Counted from the stretch's first letter, positions 1 to 7,171 are shown. The stretch: DNA of 64,000 nucleotides from Chitinophagaceae bacterium (GCA_947454155.1 CANGIT010000008.1:62001-126000), one strand, 5' to 3'. The notes: generated by a model not told the origin, from the sequence alone. Numbers and translations: made by a program.

Positions 1-273
1 TCTTCCGTTCAGGGGCAGACATCTTTCCAGGTTGACAGCAGTGCCATTTGTCCAGCTGCTGAGATTTGTTTTTTGAAGCGTTTCGGAGATGGCTGTTACC
101 GTATGGGTTTGCCCGCTGATACTTTCAATGGTCAGGCAAACACCATTGTGACTTAAACTCTGGTCTATTTTCAATTCGTGTGAAATAGGGGAGGTGATGT
201 CAAAACTGGTGTTGGTGCCCGATTGACGGATGCCGGAAATGTGTCCGATGCTTTCTATGATTCCTGTAAACAT
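1..273 (-). CDS. ribE: Riboflavin synthase, alpha subunit (5' part only)
   Basis: The reverse strand from 273 to the window edge is open for 91 codons and starts with the family signature MFTGIIE, followed by NGVCLTIE and NLERCLPLNG, which match the first of the two lumazine-binding barrels of riboflavin synthase. The enzyme dismutates two 6,7-dimethyl-8-ribityllumazine molecules to riboflavin in the cytosol, the last step of the pathway. The rest of the gene (normally about 195-200 residues) lies beyond base 1. It is transcribed divergently from rpsU; the 29 bases between its start and the rpsU -33 element must hold its own promoter. The identification is firm; completeness cannot be judged. 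Confidence 0.93.
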   Translation of the reverse strand, partial: MFTGIIESIGHISGIRQSGTNTSFDITSPISHELKIDQSLSHNGVCLTIESISGQTHTVTAISETLQKTNLSSWTNGTAVNLERCLPLNGR

Positions 274-301
274 GGTTCAAATTTCGGATTTTACCGAGAT
301 A

Positions 302-332
302 TTTGTTCATTTCAATAATTCTTCTATCTTTG
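302..332 (+). promoter_or_regulatory. Bacteroidota-type promoter of rpsU
   Basis: TTTG at 302-305 is followed after 19 bases by TATCTTTG at 325-332, an exact match to the Bacteroidota sigma-A consensus TTTG-N19-TAnnTTTG. The expected start of transcription is near 339, leaving a leader of about 60 bases before the rpsU start codon. Confidence 0.85.
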
Positions 333-382
333 CGACCCGCTTCGAAAAGGTTTGGCAGGCAAGCCGGCGGATATTATTCACC

Positions 383-391
383 AAAGGAGGT
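383..391 (+). promoter_or_regulatory. Strong Shine-Dalgarno sequence of rpsU
   Basis: AAAGGAGGT at 383-391 is a nine-base perfect complement to the conserved 3' end of 16S rRNA, ending eight bases before the ATG at 400. Such a site is exceptional here: none of the other strongly expressed genes in the window (tuf, rplK, rplA, rplJ, rplL, rpoB, rpoC) has one. It decides the start codon of rpsU and argues against the longer reading frame beginning upstream. Confidence 0.9.
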
Positions 392-399
392 ATATTAAC

Positions 400-594
400 A
401 TGTTGATCATTGATTCAAAAGACTGCGAAAACATTGACAAGGCGCTGAAAAAGTACAAGAAGAAATTCGAAAAAAGCCGCGTTTTGCTTCAGCTCAGAGA
501 AAGACAATCTTACACCAAACCATCTGTAAGACGTCGTACTGAAGTGCTTAAAGCAGTATACAAGCAACAGCTCGCAGCAGGCAAATTAGATTAA
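400..594 (+). CDS. rpsU: 30S ribosomal protein bS21
   Basis: This 64-residue basic protein begins MLIIDSKDCENIDKALKKYK and ends in a lysine/arginine-rich helix, as bS21 proteins do. bS21 sits on the 30S platform next to the 3' end of 16S rRNA; in Bacteroidota ribosomes it is known to help hide the anti-Shine-Dalgarno sequence. The ATG at 400 was chosen because it stands eight bases after a perfect Shine-Dalgarno sequence and gives the usual family length; an open frame running back to 352 would add residues not found in the family. It has its own promoter and a terminator after it. The strong ribosome site suggests autoregulation by free ribosomes lacking bS21. Confidence 0.96.
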   Translation: MLIIDSKDCENIDKALKKYKKKFEKSRVLLQLRERQSYTKPSVRRRTEVLKAVYKQQLAAGKLD

Positions 595-624
595 TCCTTC
601 AGGATTTCCTGACTGAATATGATT

Positions 625-667
625 ACCGGTTACCATCGTTTCATTAACTTTGGTCACCGGTTTTTTT
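625..667 (+). terminator. Terminator after rpsU
   Basis: ACCGGTTACC (625-634) pairs with GGTCACCGGT (652-661) with a single mismatch across a 17-base loop, and the hairpin runs into seven Ts (661-667). The next gene's ATG follows directly at 668. Confidence 0.75.
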
Positions 668-1567
668 ATGCCCCAATCATCCACACCAATAGCATCTTTT
701 CTCGATTATCTGAAATTTCAGAAGCGATATTCCCGTCATACCCTTATTTCTTATGAAAATGATTTGAAAGGATTTTACGATTTCATATCAGTTCAGTATG
801 AAGAGACTTCCATCACCAATGTAAAGTCCACTTATGTCAGAAGCTGGCTGGCCGAATTAAAGTCAAAAGACCATAACGCCAAGACCATCAACCGGAAAAT
901 TTCTACGCTAAAAACATTCTTCAAATACCTGCTGAAGCAGGGATTGGTTACAACAAGCCCGATGGCCACCATCGTTTCACCCAAGCAAAGTAAAAGGTTG
1001 CCACAGTTTGTCGATAAAAGAGATATGGATACGCTTTTCGCCCATATGGAATATGCTCCCGGCTGGAAGGGTAGGACAGAAAAGCTGGTGATGTTGATTT
1101 TGTACAATACAGGAATACGTCAGGCCGAATTGTTAGGGTTGAAAGAAAGTAACATCGATACCGGCCGATCTCAGCTCAAAGTGTTAGGGAAAGGGGGAAA
1201 AGAACGAATAATTCCTATCAGTAATGACCTTAATCAAGCTATAGCCGATTATATCAAAGATAAACACGGTAGCTTGATAAGTCCCAACAAAGAGGTTTTG
1301 CTGGTAAGAGAAAATGGACAGAAACTTTATCCCAAATGGGTTTACAATACAGTCAATACTTATTTAACGCTGGTCACTACGCTGGATAAGAAAAGTCCCC
1401 ATATTTTACGCCATACTTTTGCCACACACCTCACCAATAATGGCGCCGAACTCAATGCGGTAAAAGAGTTGCTGGGACACAGCAGCCTAGCCGCCACGCA
1501 GATTTACACCCACAACACAATAGAAAAGCTAAAAGACATTTACAAAAAGGCACATCCCAAGGCCTGA
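668..1567 (+). CDS. xerC: Xer-type tyrosine recombinase
   Basis: The 299-residue protein has the N-terminal SAM-like core-binding domain (about 10-95) and the C-terminal tyrosine recombinase domain. The catalytic set is complete: R151 in TGIRQAE, K175 in LGKGGKER, H245 and R248 in HILRHTFATHL, H271 in LLGHSS and the nucleophile Y280 in IYTH. Length and layout are those of XerC/XerD, which resolve chromosome dimers at dif sites. The position between rpsU and hpf is typical of the chromosomal copy in Bacteroidota rather than of an integrase on a mobile element. The ATG at 668 lies immediately after the rpsU terminator; an alternative upstream start at 650 would lie inside that hairpin and was rejected. 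XerC versus XerD cannot be settled from this window. Confidence 0.9.
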   Translation: MPQSSTPIASFLDYLKFQKRYSRHTLISYENDLKGFYDFISVQYEETSITNVKSTYVRSWLAELKSKDHNAKTINRKISTLKTFFKYLLKQGLVTTSPMATIVSPKQSKRLPQFVDKRDMDTLFAHMEYAPGWKGRTEKLVMLILYNTGIRQAELLGLKESNIDTGRSQLKVLGKGGKERIIPISNDLNQAIADYIKDKHGSLISPNKEVLLVRENGQKLYPKWVYNTVNTYLTLVTTLDKKSPHILRHTFATHLTNNGAELNAVKELLGHSSLAATQIYTHNTIEKLKDIYKKAHPKA

Positions 1568-1713
1568 TGCTTGAAATAAATTTTTGCCAATTTGCATAAT
1601 TATTTTTTTGCCGCGACGTTTATAATCGTAACTTAATGGGGAAATAAGAATTCTGAGGTCCTAACCTATGAAATCGAGTACCTGACATTCCTAAAAATCA
1701 AAAAAATTATTTT

Positions 1714-2013
1714 ATGAACGTAAACATTCAAACAGTGCATTTCGACGCAGATGGTAAATTAAAATCTCACATCGAAAAAAAAATAGGTAAACTAGGTCAG
1801 TTTCACGACCGTATTACGAATGTGGAGGTTTATTTGAAATTGGACAATATTGTACACAACATAAAAGATAAGATAGTAGAAATTAAAGTGGCGATTCCCA
1901 GGCACGAATTCTTTGTAAAGCGCTCCTGCAAATCATTTGAAGAGAGTTTCGACGATGCGATGAGTGCATTGGTGATGCAAATCAAAAGAAAGAAAGAAAG
2001 GATGGCTGCATAA
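1714..2013 (+). CDS. hpf: Ribosome hibernation-promoting factor (short HPF/RaiA family)
   Basis: At 99 residues this is a short-form HPF: an N-terminal strand NVNIQTVHFDAD, a helix beginning KLKSHIEKKIGKL, and the closing basic helix LVMQIKRKKERMAA. The family binds the 30S decoding region in stationary phase and blocks tRNA and mRNA entry. It lacks the C-terminal dimerisation domain of long HPF, so it would act like the short protein. It lies 146 bases after the recombinase gene and ends just before a strong terminator, so it closes the rpsU-xer-hpf region. Confidence 0.92.
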   Translation: MNVNIQTVHFDADGKLKSHIEKKIGKLGQFHDRITNVEVYLKLDNIVHNIKDKIVEIKVAIPRHEFFVKRSCKSFEESFDDAMSALVMQIKRKKERMAA

Positions 2014-2031
2014 AATCAATAATGCAATAAA

Positions 2032-2058
2032 AAATCCCGCCAATTGGTGGGATTTTTT
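2032..2058 (+). terminator. Terminator after hpf
   Basis: AAATCCCGCC (2032-2041) pairs with GGTGGGATTT (2046-2055) around an AATT loop with one G-U pair, followed by Ts to 2058. Confidence 0.88.
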
Positions 2059-2097
2059 ATTTTTAAAAAAGTAGCAGAAAAAAAATGCTACATTTTT

Positions 2098-2126
2098 TTG
2101 CTATTAATCATTTTCGCTTACCTTTG
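2098..2126 (+). promoter_or_regulatory. Promoter of the tRNA-tuf unit
   Basis: TTG at 2098-2100, 18 bases of spacer and TACCTTTG at 2119-2126 match the Bacteroidota consensus. Transcription would start near 2133, about 135 bases before the first tRNA, and run through four tRNAs into tuf. Confidence 0.82.
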
Positions 2127-2267
2127 CCTTCCTTAAAAAAACATACGGGCTTAAATTTGTTCATTTTAAGTAAGTTCTTTTGGTAATAGATGCTGTTTAG
2201 TTGAAAGATGGTTGTAGAAAACGTCAGGATATTTTTCAAGCAGATATTTCCCGATTCAAGATCAAAA

Positions 2268-2340
2268 GCCGAAGTAGCTCAGTTGGTAGAGCAACTGATT
2301 TGTAATCAGTAGGTCGGGGGTTCGATTCCCTTCTTCGGCT
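2268..2340 (+). tRNA. tRNA-Thr (TGT)
   Basis: The acceptor stem GCCGAAG/CTTCGGC, D arm, T arm GGGGGTTCGATTCCC and an anticodon loop TTTGTAA inside ACTGA/TCAGT are all present. The anticodon TGT is at 2301-2303. CCA is not encoded. Confidence 0.97.
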
Positions 2341-2351
2341 CTTTTTTGAGA

Positions 2352-2434
2352 GGGCAGTTTCCAGAGCGGCCAAATGGGGCGGACTGTAAATCCGCTGTCT
2401 TTCGACTTCGGTGGTTCGAATCCACCACTGCCCA
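2352..2434 (+). tRNA. tRNA-Tyr (GTA)
   Basis: Acceptor stem GGGCAGT/ACTGCCC, a long variable arm as expected for a class II tRNA, T arm GGTGGTTCGAATCCACC, and anticodon loop CTGTAAA between GCGGA and TCCGC. The anticodon GTA is at 2386-2388. Confidence 0.97.
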
Positions 2435-2561
2435 CTATCAATTTTTATTTGAGTGTGAGAGGGTATTAAAAATTGAAAAGTTCTTTTTTTAGTTTGATGA
2501 TTGATTGGATGATGATGGGCGATGTTCCGTTTATCATTGGTTTCATTGGTCAAGTCAACAA

Positions 2562-2637
2562 GCGGAAGTAGCTCATTTGGTAGAGCGATAGCCTTCCAAG
2601 CTATAGGTGGCCGGTTCGAGCCCGGTCTTCCGCTCCA
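2562..2637 (+). tRNA. tRNA-Gly (TCC), CCA encoded
   Basis: Acceptor stem GCGGAAG/CTTCCGC, anticodon stem ATAGC/GCTAT with loop CTTCCAA; anticodon TCC at 2595-2597. It is the only tRNA of the cluster with a genomic CCA (2635-2637). Confidence 0.97.
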
Positions 2638-2645
2638 TGCTCAGC

Positions 2646-2663
2646 CCCGAAAGAGATTTCGGG
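2646..2663 (+). other. GNRA-capped hairpin between two tRNAs
   Basis: CCCGAAA (2646-2652) pairs perfectly with TTTCGGG (2657-2663) around the tetraloop GAGA. It has no T run, so it is more likely a spacer or processing structure between tRNA-Gly and tRNA-Thr than a terminator. Confidence 0.55.
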
Positions 2664-2667
2664 ACAT

Positions 2668-2739
2668 GCCGTGGTAGCTCAGGGGTAGAGCACTTCCTTG
2701 GTAGGGAAGGGGTCGTGAGTTCGATTCTCACCTATGGCT
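2668..2739 (+). tRNA. tRNA-Thr (GGT)
   Basis: Acceptor stem GCCGTGG/CTATGGC (two G-U pairs), anticodon stem CTTCC/GGAAG with loop TTGGTAG; anticodon GGT at 2700-2702. It is the tRNA nearest to tuf, 87 bases upstream of the tuf start; the thrT-tuf link is widely conserved in bacteria. Confidence 0.96.
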
Positions 2740-2826
2740 CATATAGATTCAAGCATTAGTAAGTCATTAATCTGAGACTAAAAACCAGATTTCAAAAATT
2801 TCAAAACAACAATTAAAATTTAAAAA

Positions 2827-4014
2827 ATGGCAAAAGAATCATTCAAGAGGGATAAGCCCCATCTTAACGTTGGTACCATCGGTCACGTAGATCATGGAAA
2901 AACCACACTCACAGCCGCCATAACCGATGTTTTGTCAAAAAAAGGTTTGGCGGAGAAAAAAAATTACGATGACATCGATGGTGCTCCTGAAGAAAAAGAA
3001 AGGGGTATCACAATCAACACCGCACACGTAGAATATGCTACCGCTACTCGTCACTATGCGCACGTTGATTGTCCGGGTCACGCTGACTATGTAAAAAATA
3101 TGATCACTGGTGCTGCTCAGATGGATGGTGCAATCCTCGTGGTTGCCGCTACTGACGGTCCAATGCCACAAACCAAAGAGCACATCCTTTTGGCTCGTCA
3201 GGTAGGTGTACCTCAAATCGTTGTTTTCATGAACAAAGTAGATTTGGTAGACGATCCTGAATTGCTCGAACTGGTTGAAATGGAAATCCGCGAATTACTT
3301 TCTTCATACGGTTTTGATGGTGACAATACACCAATCATCCAAGGTTCTGCTACAGGTGCTTTGGCCGGCGAAGAAAAATGGGTGGCAAAAATCGACGAAT
3401 TGATGGCTGCAGTTGATAGTTACATTCCACTGCCTCCACGTCTGGTTGATCTTCCATTCTTGATGAGTGTTGAGGACGTATTCTCAATCACTGGTCGTGG
3501 TACAGTGGCTACAGGTCGTATCGAAAGAGGCCGTATCAAAGTAGGTGAAGCTATCGAAATCGTTGGTCTTCAGGAAAAACCACTTTCTTCAACCGTAACT
3601 GGTGTTGAAATGTTTAAAAAATTGTTGGATGAAGGTGAAGCTGGTGATAACGCTGGTTTGCTGCTCCGTGGTATTGAAAAGACTCAAATCCGTCGTGGTA
3701 TGGTTCTTTGCAAGCCAGGATCAATCACTCCACACACTGAATTCAGATGCGAAGTTTACGTACTGAGCAAAGAAGAAGGTGGTCGTCACACGCCGTTCTT
3801 CAACAAATATCGTCCTCAGTTCTACTTCCGTACAACTGACGTAACTGGTGAAGTAACATTGAACGCTGGTACCGAAATGATCATGCCTGGTGATAACACC
3901 AGCTTGGCAGTAAAACTGATTCAACCTATCGCGATGGAAAAAGGTTTGAAATTCGCGATTCGTGAAGGTGGTCGTACAGTAGGTGCAGGTCAGGTTACAG
4001 AAATCATCAAATAA
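2827..4014 (+). CDS. tuf: Translation elongation factor Tu
   Basis: The 395-residue protein has the G domain motifs GHVDHGKT (P-loop), [12 protein letters not shown] (switch I), DCPGHADY (G3) and NKVD (G4), then the two beta-barrel domains ending in [18 protein letters not shown]-Tu carries aminoacyl-tRNA to the ribosomal A site in its GTP form. The start is preceded by an A-rich sequence (AATTTAAAAA) instead of a Shine-Dalgarno site, normal for this phylum. It is probably co-transcribed with the tRNAs upstream, from the promoter at 2098. Confidence 0.98.
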   Translation: MAKESFKRDKPHLNVGTIGHVDHGKTTLTAAITDVLSKKGLAEKKNYDDIDGAPEEKERGITINTAHVEYATATRHYAHVDCPGHADYVKNMITGAAQMDGAILVVAATDGPMPQTKEHILLARQVGVPQIVVFMNKVDLVDDPELLELVEMEIRELLSSYGFDGDNTPIIQGSATGALAGEEKWVAKIDELMAAVDSYIPLPPRLVDLPFLMSVEDVFSITGRGTVATGRIERGRIKVGEAIEIVGLQEKPLSSTVTGVEMFKKLLDEGEAGDNAGLLLRGIEKTQIRRGMVLCKPGSITPHTEFRCEVYVLSKEEGGRHTPFFNKYRPQFYFRTTDVTGEVTLNAGTEMIMPGDNTSLAVKLIQPIAMEKGLKFAIREGGRTVGAGQVTEIIK

Positions 4015-4015
4015 T

Positions 4016-4039
4016 CTTTTGCTTAGGCAAAAGGTTTTC
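4016..4039 (+). terminator. Hairpin directly after tuf
   Basis: CTTTTGC (4016-4022) pairs with GCAAAAG (4027-4033) around TTAG and is followed by GTTTTCT. It may be a weak terminator or a 3' end stabiliser for tuf; the T run is interrupted. Confidence 0.5.
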
Positions 4040-4052
4040 TAAAAGATAATAT

Positions 4053-4060
4053 TATCTTTG
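4053..4060 (+). promoter_or_regulatory. Possible -7 element before tRNA-Trp/secE
   Basis: TATCTTTG matches the Bacteroidota -7 consensus, but no TTG lies at the proper upstream distance. The motif is embedded in a perfect 18-base palindrome (4042-4059), AAAGATAATATTATCTTT. Transcription from it would begin just ahead of the long hairpin at 4069-4107. Confidence 0.4.
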
Positions 4061-4068
4061 TGATACAA

Positions 4069-4110
4069 AAACTAAAAGCTGTCCTCACTCAGGATAGCTT
4101 TTAGTTTCTT
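4069..4110 (+). terminator. Long hairpin between tuf and tRNA-Trp
   Basis: A 17-base-pair stem with one G-U pair (arms 4069-4085 and 4091-4107) around the loop CACTC is followed by TTTCTT. It is the best candidate for the tuf terminator. It ends only three bases before tRNA-Trp. Confidence 0.7.
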
Positions 4111-4181
4111 ACGGGCATGGTGCAACGGTAGCATACGGGTCTCCAAAACCTTTGATCTGGGTTCGAATCCTAGTGCCCGTG
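4111..4181 (+). tRNA. tRNA-Trp (CCA)
   Basis: Acceptor stem ACGGGCA/TGCCCGT, T arm CTGGGTTCGAATCCTAG and anticodon loop CTCCAAA (anticodon CCA at 4143-4145). The order tuf, trpT, secE, nusG is a very widely conserved bacterial arrangement and supports the call. Confidence 0.96.
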
Positions 4182-4273
4182 CTGATTTCGGTTTAAAATA
4201 GATATTCAGATAGCGTGTCAGCAAAACATCTTTCTGAATTTACTTTAAGCACTTAACTAATTAAACGTTTTTT

Positions 4274-4468
4274 ATGAACAAGTTCACCCTTTTTTTGAAA
4301 GAGTCTTATGAAGAACTGACAGAAAGAGTGAGTTGGCCCAGATGGGATCAGCTTCAGCAGTCTACCATGATTGTTCTCGGCGCAACCATATTCATCACTG
4401 CCATCGTGGCTTTGATGGACTTCATTGCCAGCGGCTCGTTGAAATTTATTTACTCTTTATTCAATTAA
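4274..4468 (+). CDS. secE: Preprotein translocase subunit SecE
   Basis: This 64-residue protein has an amphipathic N-terminal helix (FLKESYEELTERVSWPRWDQ, with the conserved E-E-L-x-x-V-x-W-P signature) and one membrane helix (about 30-62). SecE clamps SecY in the SecYEG channel of the inner membrane. The single-helix short form is normal outside gamma-proteobacteria. It stands between tRNA-Trp and nusG, with only two bases before the nusG ATG, so the two are co-transcribed. Confidence 0.95.
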   Translation: MNKFTLFLKESYEELTERVSWPRWDQLQQSTMIVLGATIFITAIVALMDFIASGSLKFIYSLFN

Positions 4469-4470
4469 TC

Positions 4471-5073
4471 ATGCAAGAGACAGTTACTGTTGAAAAAGCA
4501 GAAAAAATCGAAAAGGAATCGAAATGGTATGTGCTCAGGGTAGTTAGTGGCAAAGAGCGTAAAGTAAAAGAATACCTGGATAAAGATGTTGTGAGAAACG
4601 GTTGGGATAAGATCATCAAACAAGTTTTTCTTCCTGTTGAAAAAGTATATAAGGTACTTAACGGTAAGAAAGTGATGAGAGAAAGAAATTTTTATCCCGG
4701 TTACCTCATGATGGAAGTGGCCGACAATAAACTGAATGACGATATCATTCAGCATGTCAGCAACATCAGTAATGTGATGCACTTTCTCACCGACGGAAAA
4801 GGATCAAAAGGAAATATCATTTGTCTTCGTAAAGCTGAGGTAAATAAAATGCTCGGTAAGATGGATGAAATGAACGATATCGGTGGTGTAACCATGAGTG
4901 AACCGTTCATCATCGGCGAAACCATTAAGATTATCGACGGTCCTTTCAACGATTTCAATGGAGTAATTGAAGAAGTGAACGATGAAAAAAAGAAATTGAA
5001 AGTACAAGTGAAGATATTCGGAAGAGCAACCCCTGTAGAATTGAATTATATGCAGGTAGAAAAAATCTCATAA
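4471..5073 (+). CDS. nusG: Transcription termination/antitermination factor NusG
   Basis: The 200-residue protein contains the NGN domain (KWYVLRVVSGKERKVKEYL at about 18-36; FYPGYLMMEV near 75) and a C-terminal KOW domain (GETIKIIDGPFNDFNGVIEE, about 150-170). NusG joins the RNA polymerase clamp and links it to Rho or the ribosome. The ATG at 4471, two bases after the secE stop, fits the family; the same frame is open back to 4333 inside secE, which is fortuitous. A strong terminator follows and separates it from rplK. Confidence 0.96.
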   Translation: MQETVTVEKAEKIEKESKWYVLRVVSGKERKVKEYLDKDVVRNGWDKIIKQVFLPVEKVYKVLNGKKVMRERNFYPGYLMMEVADNKLNDDIIQHVSNISNVMHFLTDGKGSKGNIICLRKAEVNKMLGKMDEMNDIGGVTMSEPFIIGETIKIIDGPFNDFNGVIEEVNDEKKKLKVQVKIFGRATPVELNYMQVEKIS

Positions 5074-5092
5074 CCATTTGGTGTTAAAAAAT

Positions 5093-5126
5093 AAAAACGT
5101 CCCGACAAAAACGGGACGTTTTTTTT
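5093..5126 (+). terminator. Terminator after nusG
   Basis: AAAAACGTCCCG (5093-5104) pairs perfectly with CGGGACGTTTTT (5112-5123) around a seven-base loop; the T run extends to 5126. Confidence 0.93.
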
Positions 5127-5155
5127 GTCTGTTTAAATAAAACCACTTAGCTTTG
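5124..5155 (+). promoter_or_regulatory. Promoter of the rplKAJL operon
   Basis: TTTG at 5124-5127, a 20-base spacer and TAGCTTTG at 5148-5155 match the Bacteroidota consensus. The -33 element is formed by the last Ts of the nusG terminator. The leader to the rplK start (about 5162-5253) includes the small stem GTTCT/AGAAC (5168-5181) and could hold the L1 autoregulatory site known from other bacteria; the exact target is not recognisable by eye. Confidence 0.82.
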
Positions 5156-5253
5156 CCGCCCCAATTAGTTCTTTAGAGAACTTGTCTTTCATCGGACAGG
5201 TTTGGGAGTCACGATAATTGTCGCGACGTTATCACCAAAAAACATTTTAAAAA

Positions 5254-5700
5254 ATGGCAAAAGAAATTACCGGCTATGTTAAGCTCCAGTGTAAAGGAGG
5301 ACAAGCCAATCCAGCGCCACCTATCGGTCCAGCGCTCGGTTCCAAGGGTATCAACATCATGGAGTTCTGTAAGCAATTCAACGCCAGAACACAAGATAAA
5401 CCCGGAAAAGTACTTCCCGTTCTCATCACGGTTTACGCCGACAAGTCATTCGACTTCATCATCAAAACGCCTCCTGCTGCGGTACAGTTAATGGATGCTT
5501 CCAAAATTAAAAGTGGTAGTAAAGAACCTAACCGTAATAAAGTAGGTAAAGTTACCTGGGCACAGATTGAAGAAATCGCAAAAGACAAAATGCCTGATCT
5601 CAATGCTTTCACTTTGGAAAGCGCCATGAGCATGGTGGCCGGTACTGCGCGCAGTATGGGTTTAACTGTAGAAGGTAAAGCCCCTTGGGATAACAATTAA
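5254..5700 (+). CDS. rplK: 50S ribosomal protein uL11
   Basis: The 148-residue protein starts [20 protein letters not shown], with the proline-rich [22 protein letters not shown] loop that contacts the GTPase-associated rRNA and ends with the RNA-binding C-terminal domain ([12 protein letters not shown]). It is the first gene of the rplK-rplA-rplJ-rplL operon, preceded by its own promoter and 41 bases ahead of rplA. Length and motifs are standard. Confidence 0.98.
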   Translation: MAKEITGYVKLQCKGGQANPAPPIGPALGSKGINIMEFCKQFNARTQDKPGKVLPVLITVYADKSFDFIIKTPPAAVQLMDASKIKSGSKEPNRNKVGKVTWAQIEEIAKDKMPDLNAFTLESAMSMVAGTARSMGLTVEGKAPWDNN

Positions 5701-5741
5701 TCGTCAACCTGTTCCGGATTCCGGAGCATAAATTTTTTACA

Positions 5742-6431
5742 ATGATTACTAAAAAAAGAAAAATAGCCAATGCAAAGGTTGACGCCAATAAAGCTTATTC
5801 GCTGAAAGAGGCCTCTGCCCTTGTTAAACAAATCAATACCACAAAATTCGATAGCTCTGTAGATCTTCACGTTCGTTTGGGCGTTGATCCTAAAAAAGCA
5901 GACCAAGCCATCCGAGGTACAGTTTCACTTCCTCATGGTACTGGTAAAACCAAAAAAGTATTGGTTTTGTGTACACCAGACAAAGAAGCTGAAGCCAAAG
6001 GAGCAGGTGCTGACTTTGTTGGACTGGATGAATTTATTTCAAAAATTGAAGGTGGATGGACCGATATCGATGTTATCGTGGCCACGCCTGCAGTGATGCC
6101 TAAGCTTGGTAAATTGGGTAAAGTGCTCGGCCCTCGTAACCTGATGCCCAACCCTAAAACCGGTACAGTTACCAATGATGTAGCCGGAGCCGTAAACGAT
6201 TTGAAAGGTGGTAAAATCGCATTCAAGGTGGATAAAGTGGGTATCATCCACGCTTCTATCGGCCGCGTAAGCTTCGCCCCTGAAAAAATCGCCGAGAATT
6301 GTCAGGAATTCATTAATGCCATCATTAAACTGAAACCTGCCACTTCAAAAGGAACTTACCTGAAAGGCGTCAGCATGGCCAGCTCAATGAGCCCCGGTAT
6401 CATGGTAGACACAAAATCTGTTCAAAACTAA
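5742..6431 (+). CDS. rplA: 50S ribosomal protein uL1
   Basis: The 229-residue protein matches L1: an N-terminal [20 protein letters not shown], the [20 protein letters not shown] strand, the domain II signature [20 protein letters not shown] and the C-terminal [17 protein letters not shown]1 forms the mobile stalk at the E site and in other bacteria represses its own operon by binding the rplK leader. It lies between rplK and rplJ with 41-base gaps on both sides; both gaps contain short CCGG-based inverted repeats. Confidence 0.98.
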   Translation: MITKKRKIANAKVDANKAYSLKEASALVKQINTTKFDSSVDLHVRLGVDPKKADQAIRGTVSLPHGTGKTKKVLVLCTPDKEAEAKGAGADFVGLDEFISKIEGGWTDIDVIVATPAVMPKLGKLGKVLGPRNLMPNPKTGTVTNDVAGAVNDLKGGKIAFKVDKVGIIHASIGRVSFAPEKIAENCQEFINAIIKLKPATSKGTYLKGVSMASSMSPGIMVDTKSVQN

Positions 6432-6472
6432 TTTCTCCATCTTCCGGAACCAACCGGTAAAAAATATTTGTC

Positions 6473-7102
6473 ATGACAAAACAAGAGAAAAATGAAGTGA
6501 TAGAATTGCTGAAAGGCAAGTTCTCTCAATACAATAACTTTTATATCACCGATACGGAAAGTCTTACAGTAGAACAAGTAAGCAAACTTCGTCGCGTTTG
6601 CTTCAGCAAGCAGGTGGAAATGAAAGTGGCTAAAAATACGCTCATCAAAAAAGCATTAGAAGCAATTGATGGCGAAAAATATGCAGGCGTTTACGATTCT
6701 TTGCATAAAGTGACCGCATTGATGTTCAGCGAAAATCCTAAAGATCCGGCTGTTATTTTGAGCGGTTTCCGTAAAGAAGGCAACACAGATAAACCTGTAC
6801 TGAAAGCAGCCTTTATCAATGGTGATGTATTCGTTGGCGACAATCAATTGAAAGCGCTTACGCAAATAAAAACCAAAAATGAGCTTATCGGCGAAATCAT
6901 CGGATTGCTCCAGTCACCTATCCAGCGTGTATTGGGCGCTCTCGAAAACAAAGACAACGCTAAAAAAGAAGAAGCTCCTGCAGAAGCACCAGTTGTTGAA
7001 GCTGCACCGGTTGCAGAAGCTCCCGCAGCTGAAGCACCTGCTGCTGAAGCGGCTCCTGAAGCACCTGCTGCAGATGCAACAGACGCCCCAGCTGAAGCTT
7101 AA
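6473..7102 (+). CDS. rplJ: 50S ribosomal protein uL10 with an Ala/Glu/Pro tail
   Basis: The first 165 or so residues are a normal L10: the RNA-binding domain (MTKQEKNEVIELLKGKFSQY, KVAKNTLIKKAL) and the helix that carries the L7/L12 dimers (LIGEIIGLLQSPIQRVLGAL). After about residue 165 the protein continues for some 40 residues built almost only of Ala, Glu, Pro and Val (EAPAAEAPAAEAAPEAPA type), giving 209 residues against about 170 usually. The tail is in frame with no sign of frameshift. It would project from the stalk base and is probably disordered, comparable with the Ala-rich hinge of L7/L12. Confidence 0.96.
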   Translation: MTKQEKNEVIELLKGKFSQYNNFYITDTESLTVEQVSKLRRVCFSKQVEMKVAKNTLIKKALEAIDGEKYAGVYDSLHKVTALMFSENPKDPAVILSGFRKEGNTDKPVLKAAFINGDVFVGDNQLKALTQIKTKNELIGEIIGLLQSPIQRVLGALENKDNAKKEEAPAEAPVVEAAPVAEAPAAEAPAAEAAPEAPAADATDAPAEA

Positions 7103-7147
7103 TCCTGTACATTTTCAAGTGCAAGATTTGCAGCATTTAGTACCAAG

Positions 7148-7171
7148 TATCTAGTATCAAATATCTAGTAT
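7148..7171 (+). repeat. Two direct copies of TATCTAGTAT between rplJ and rplL
   Basis: The ten-base word TATCTAGTAT occurs at 7148-7157 and 7162-7171, 14 bases apart, with a partial copy (TTAGTACCAAG) just before. The 158-base rplJ-rplL gap is larger than the other gaps of the operon. No promoter consensus is seen; it may be a translational or processing element, or a small interspersed repeat. Confidence 0.6.

Noticed and set aside
2236..2553. A 105-codon frame antisense to tRNA-Thr and tRNA-Tyr, containing the sequence RRRESNPRPTDYKSVALPTE
   Set aside because: This is the well-known false protein obtained by translating tRNA genes on the opposite strand; the region is fully explained by two tRNAs.
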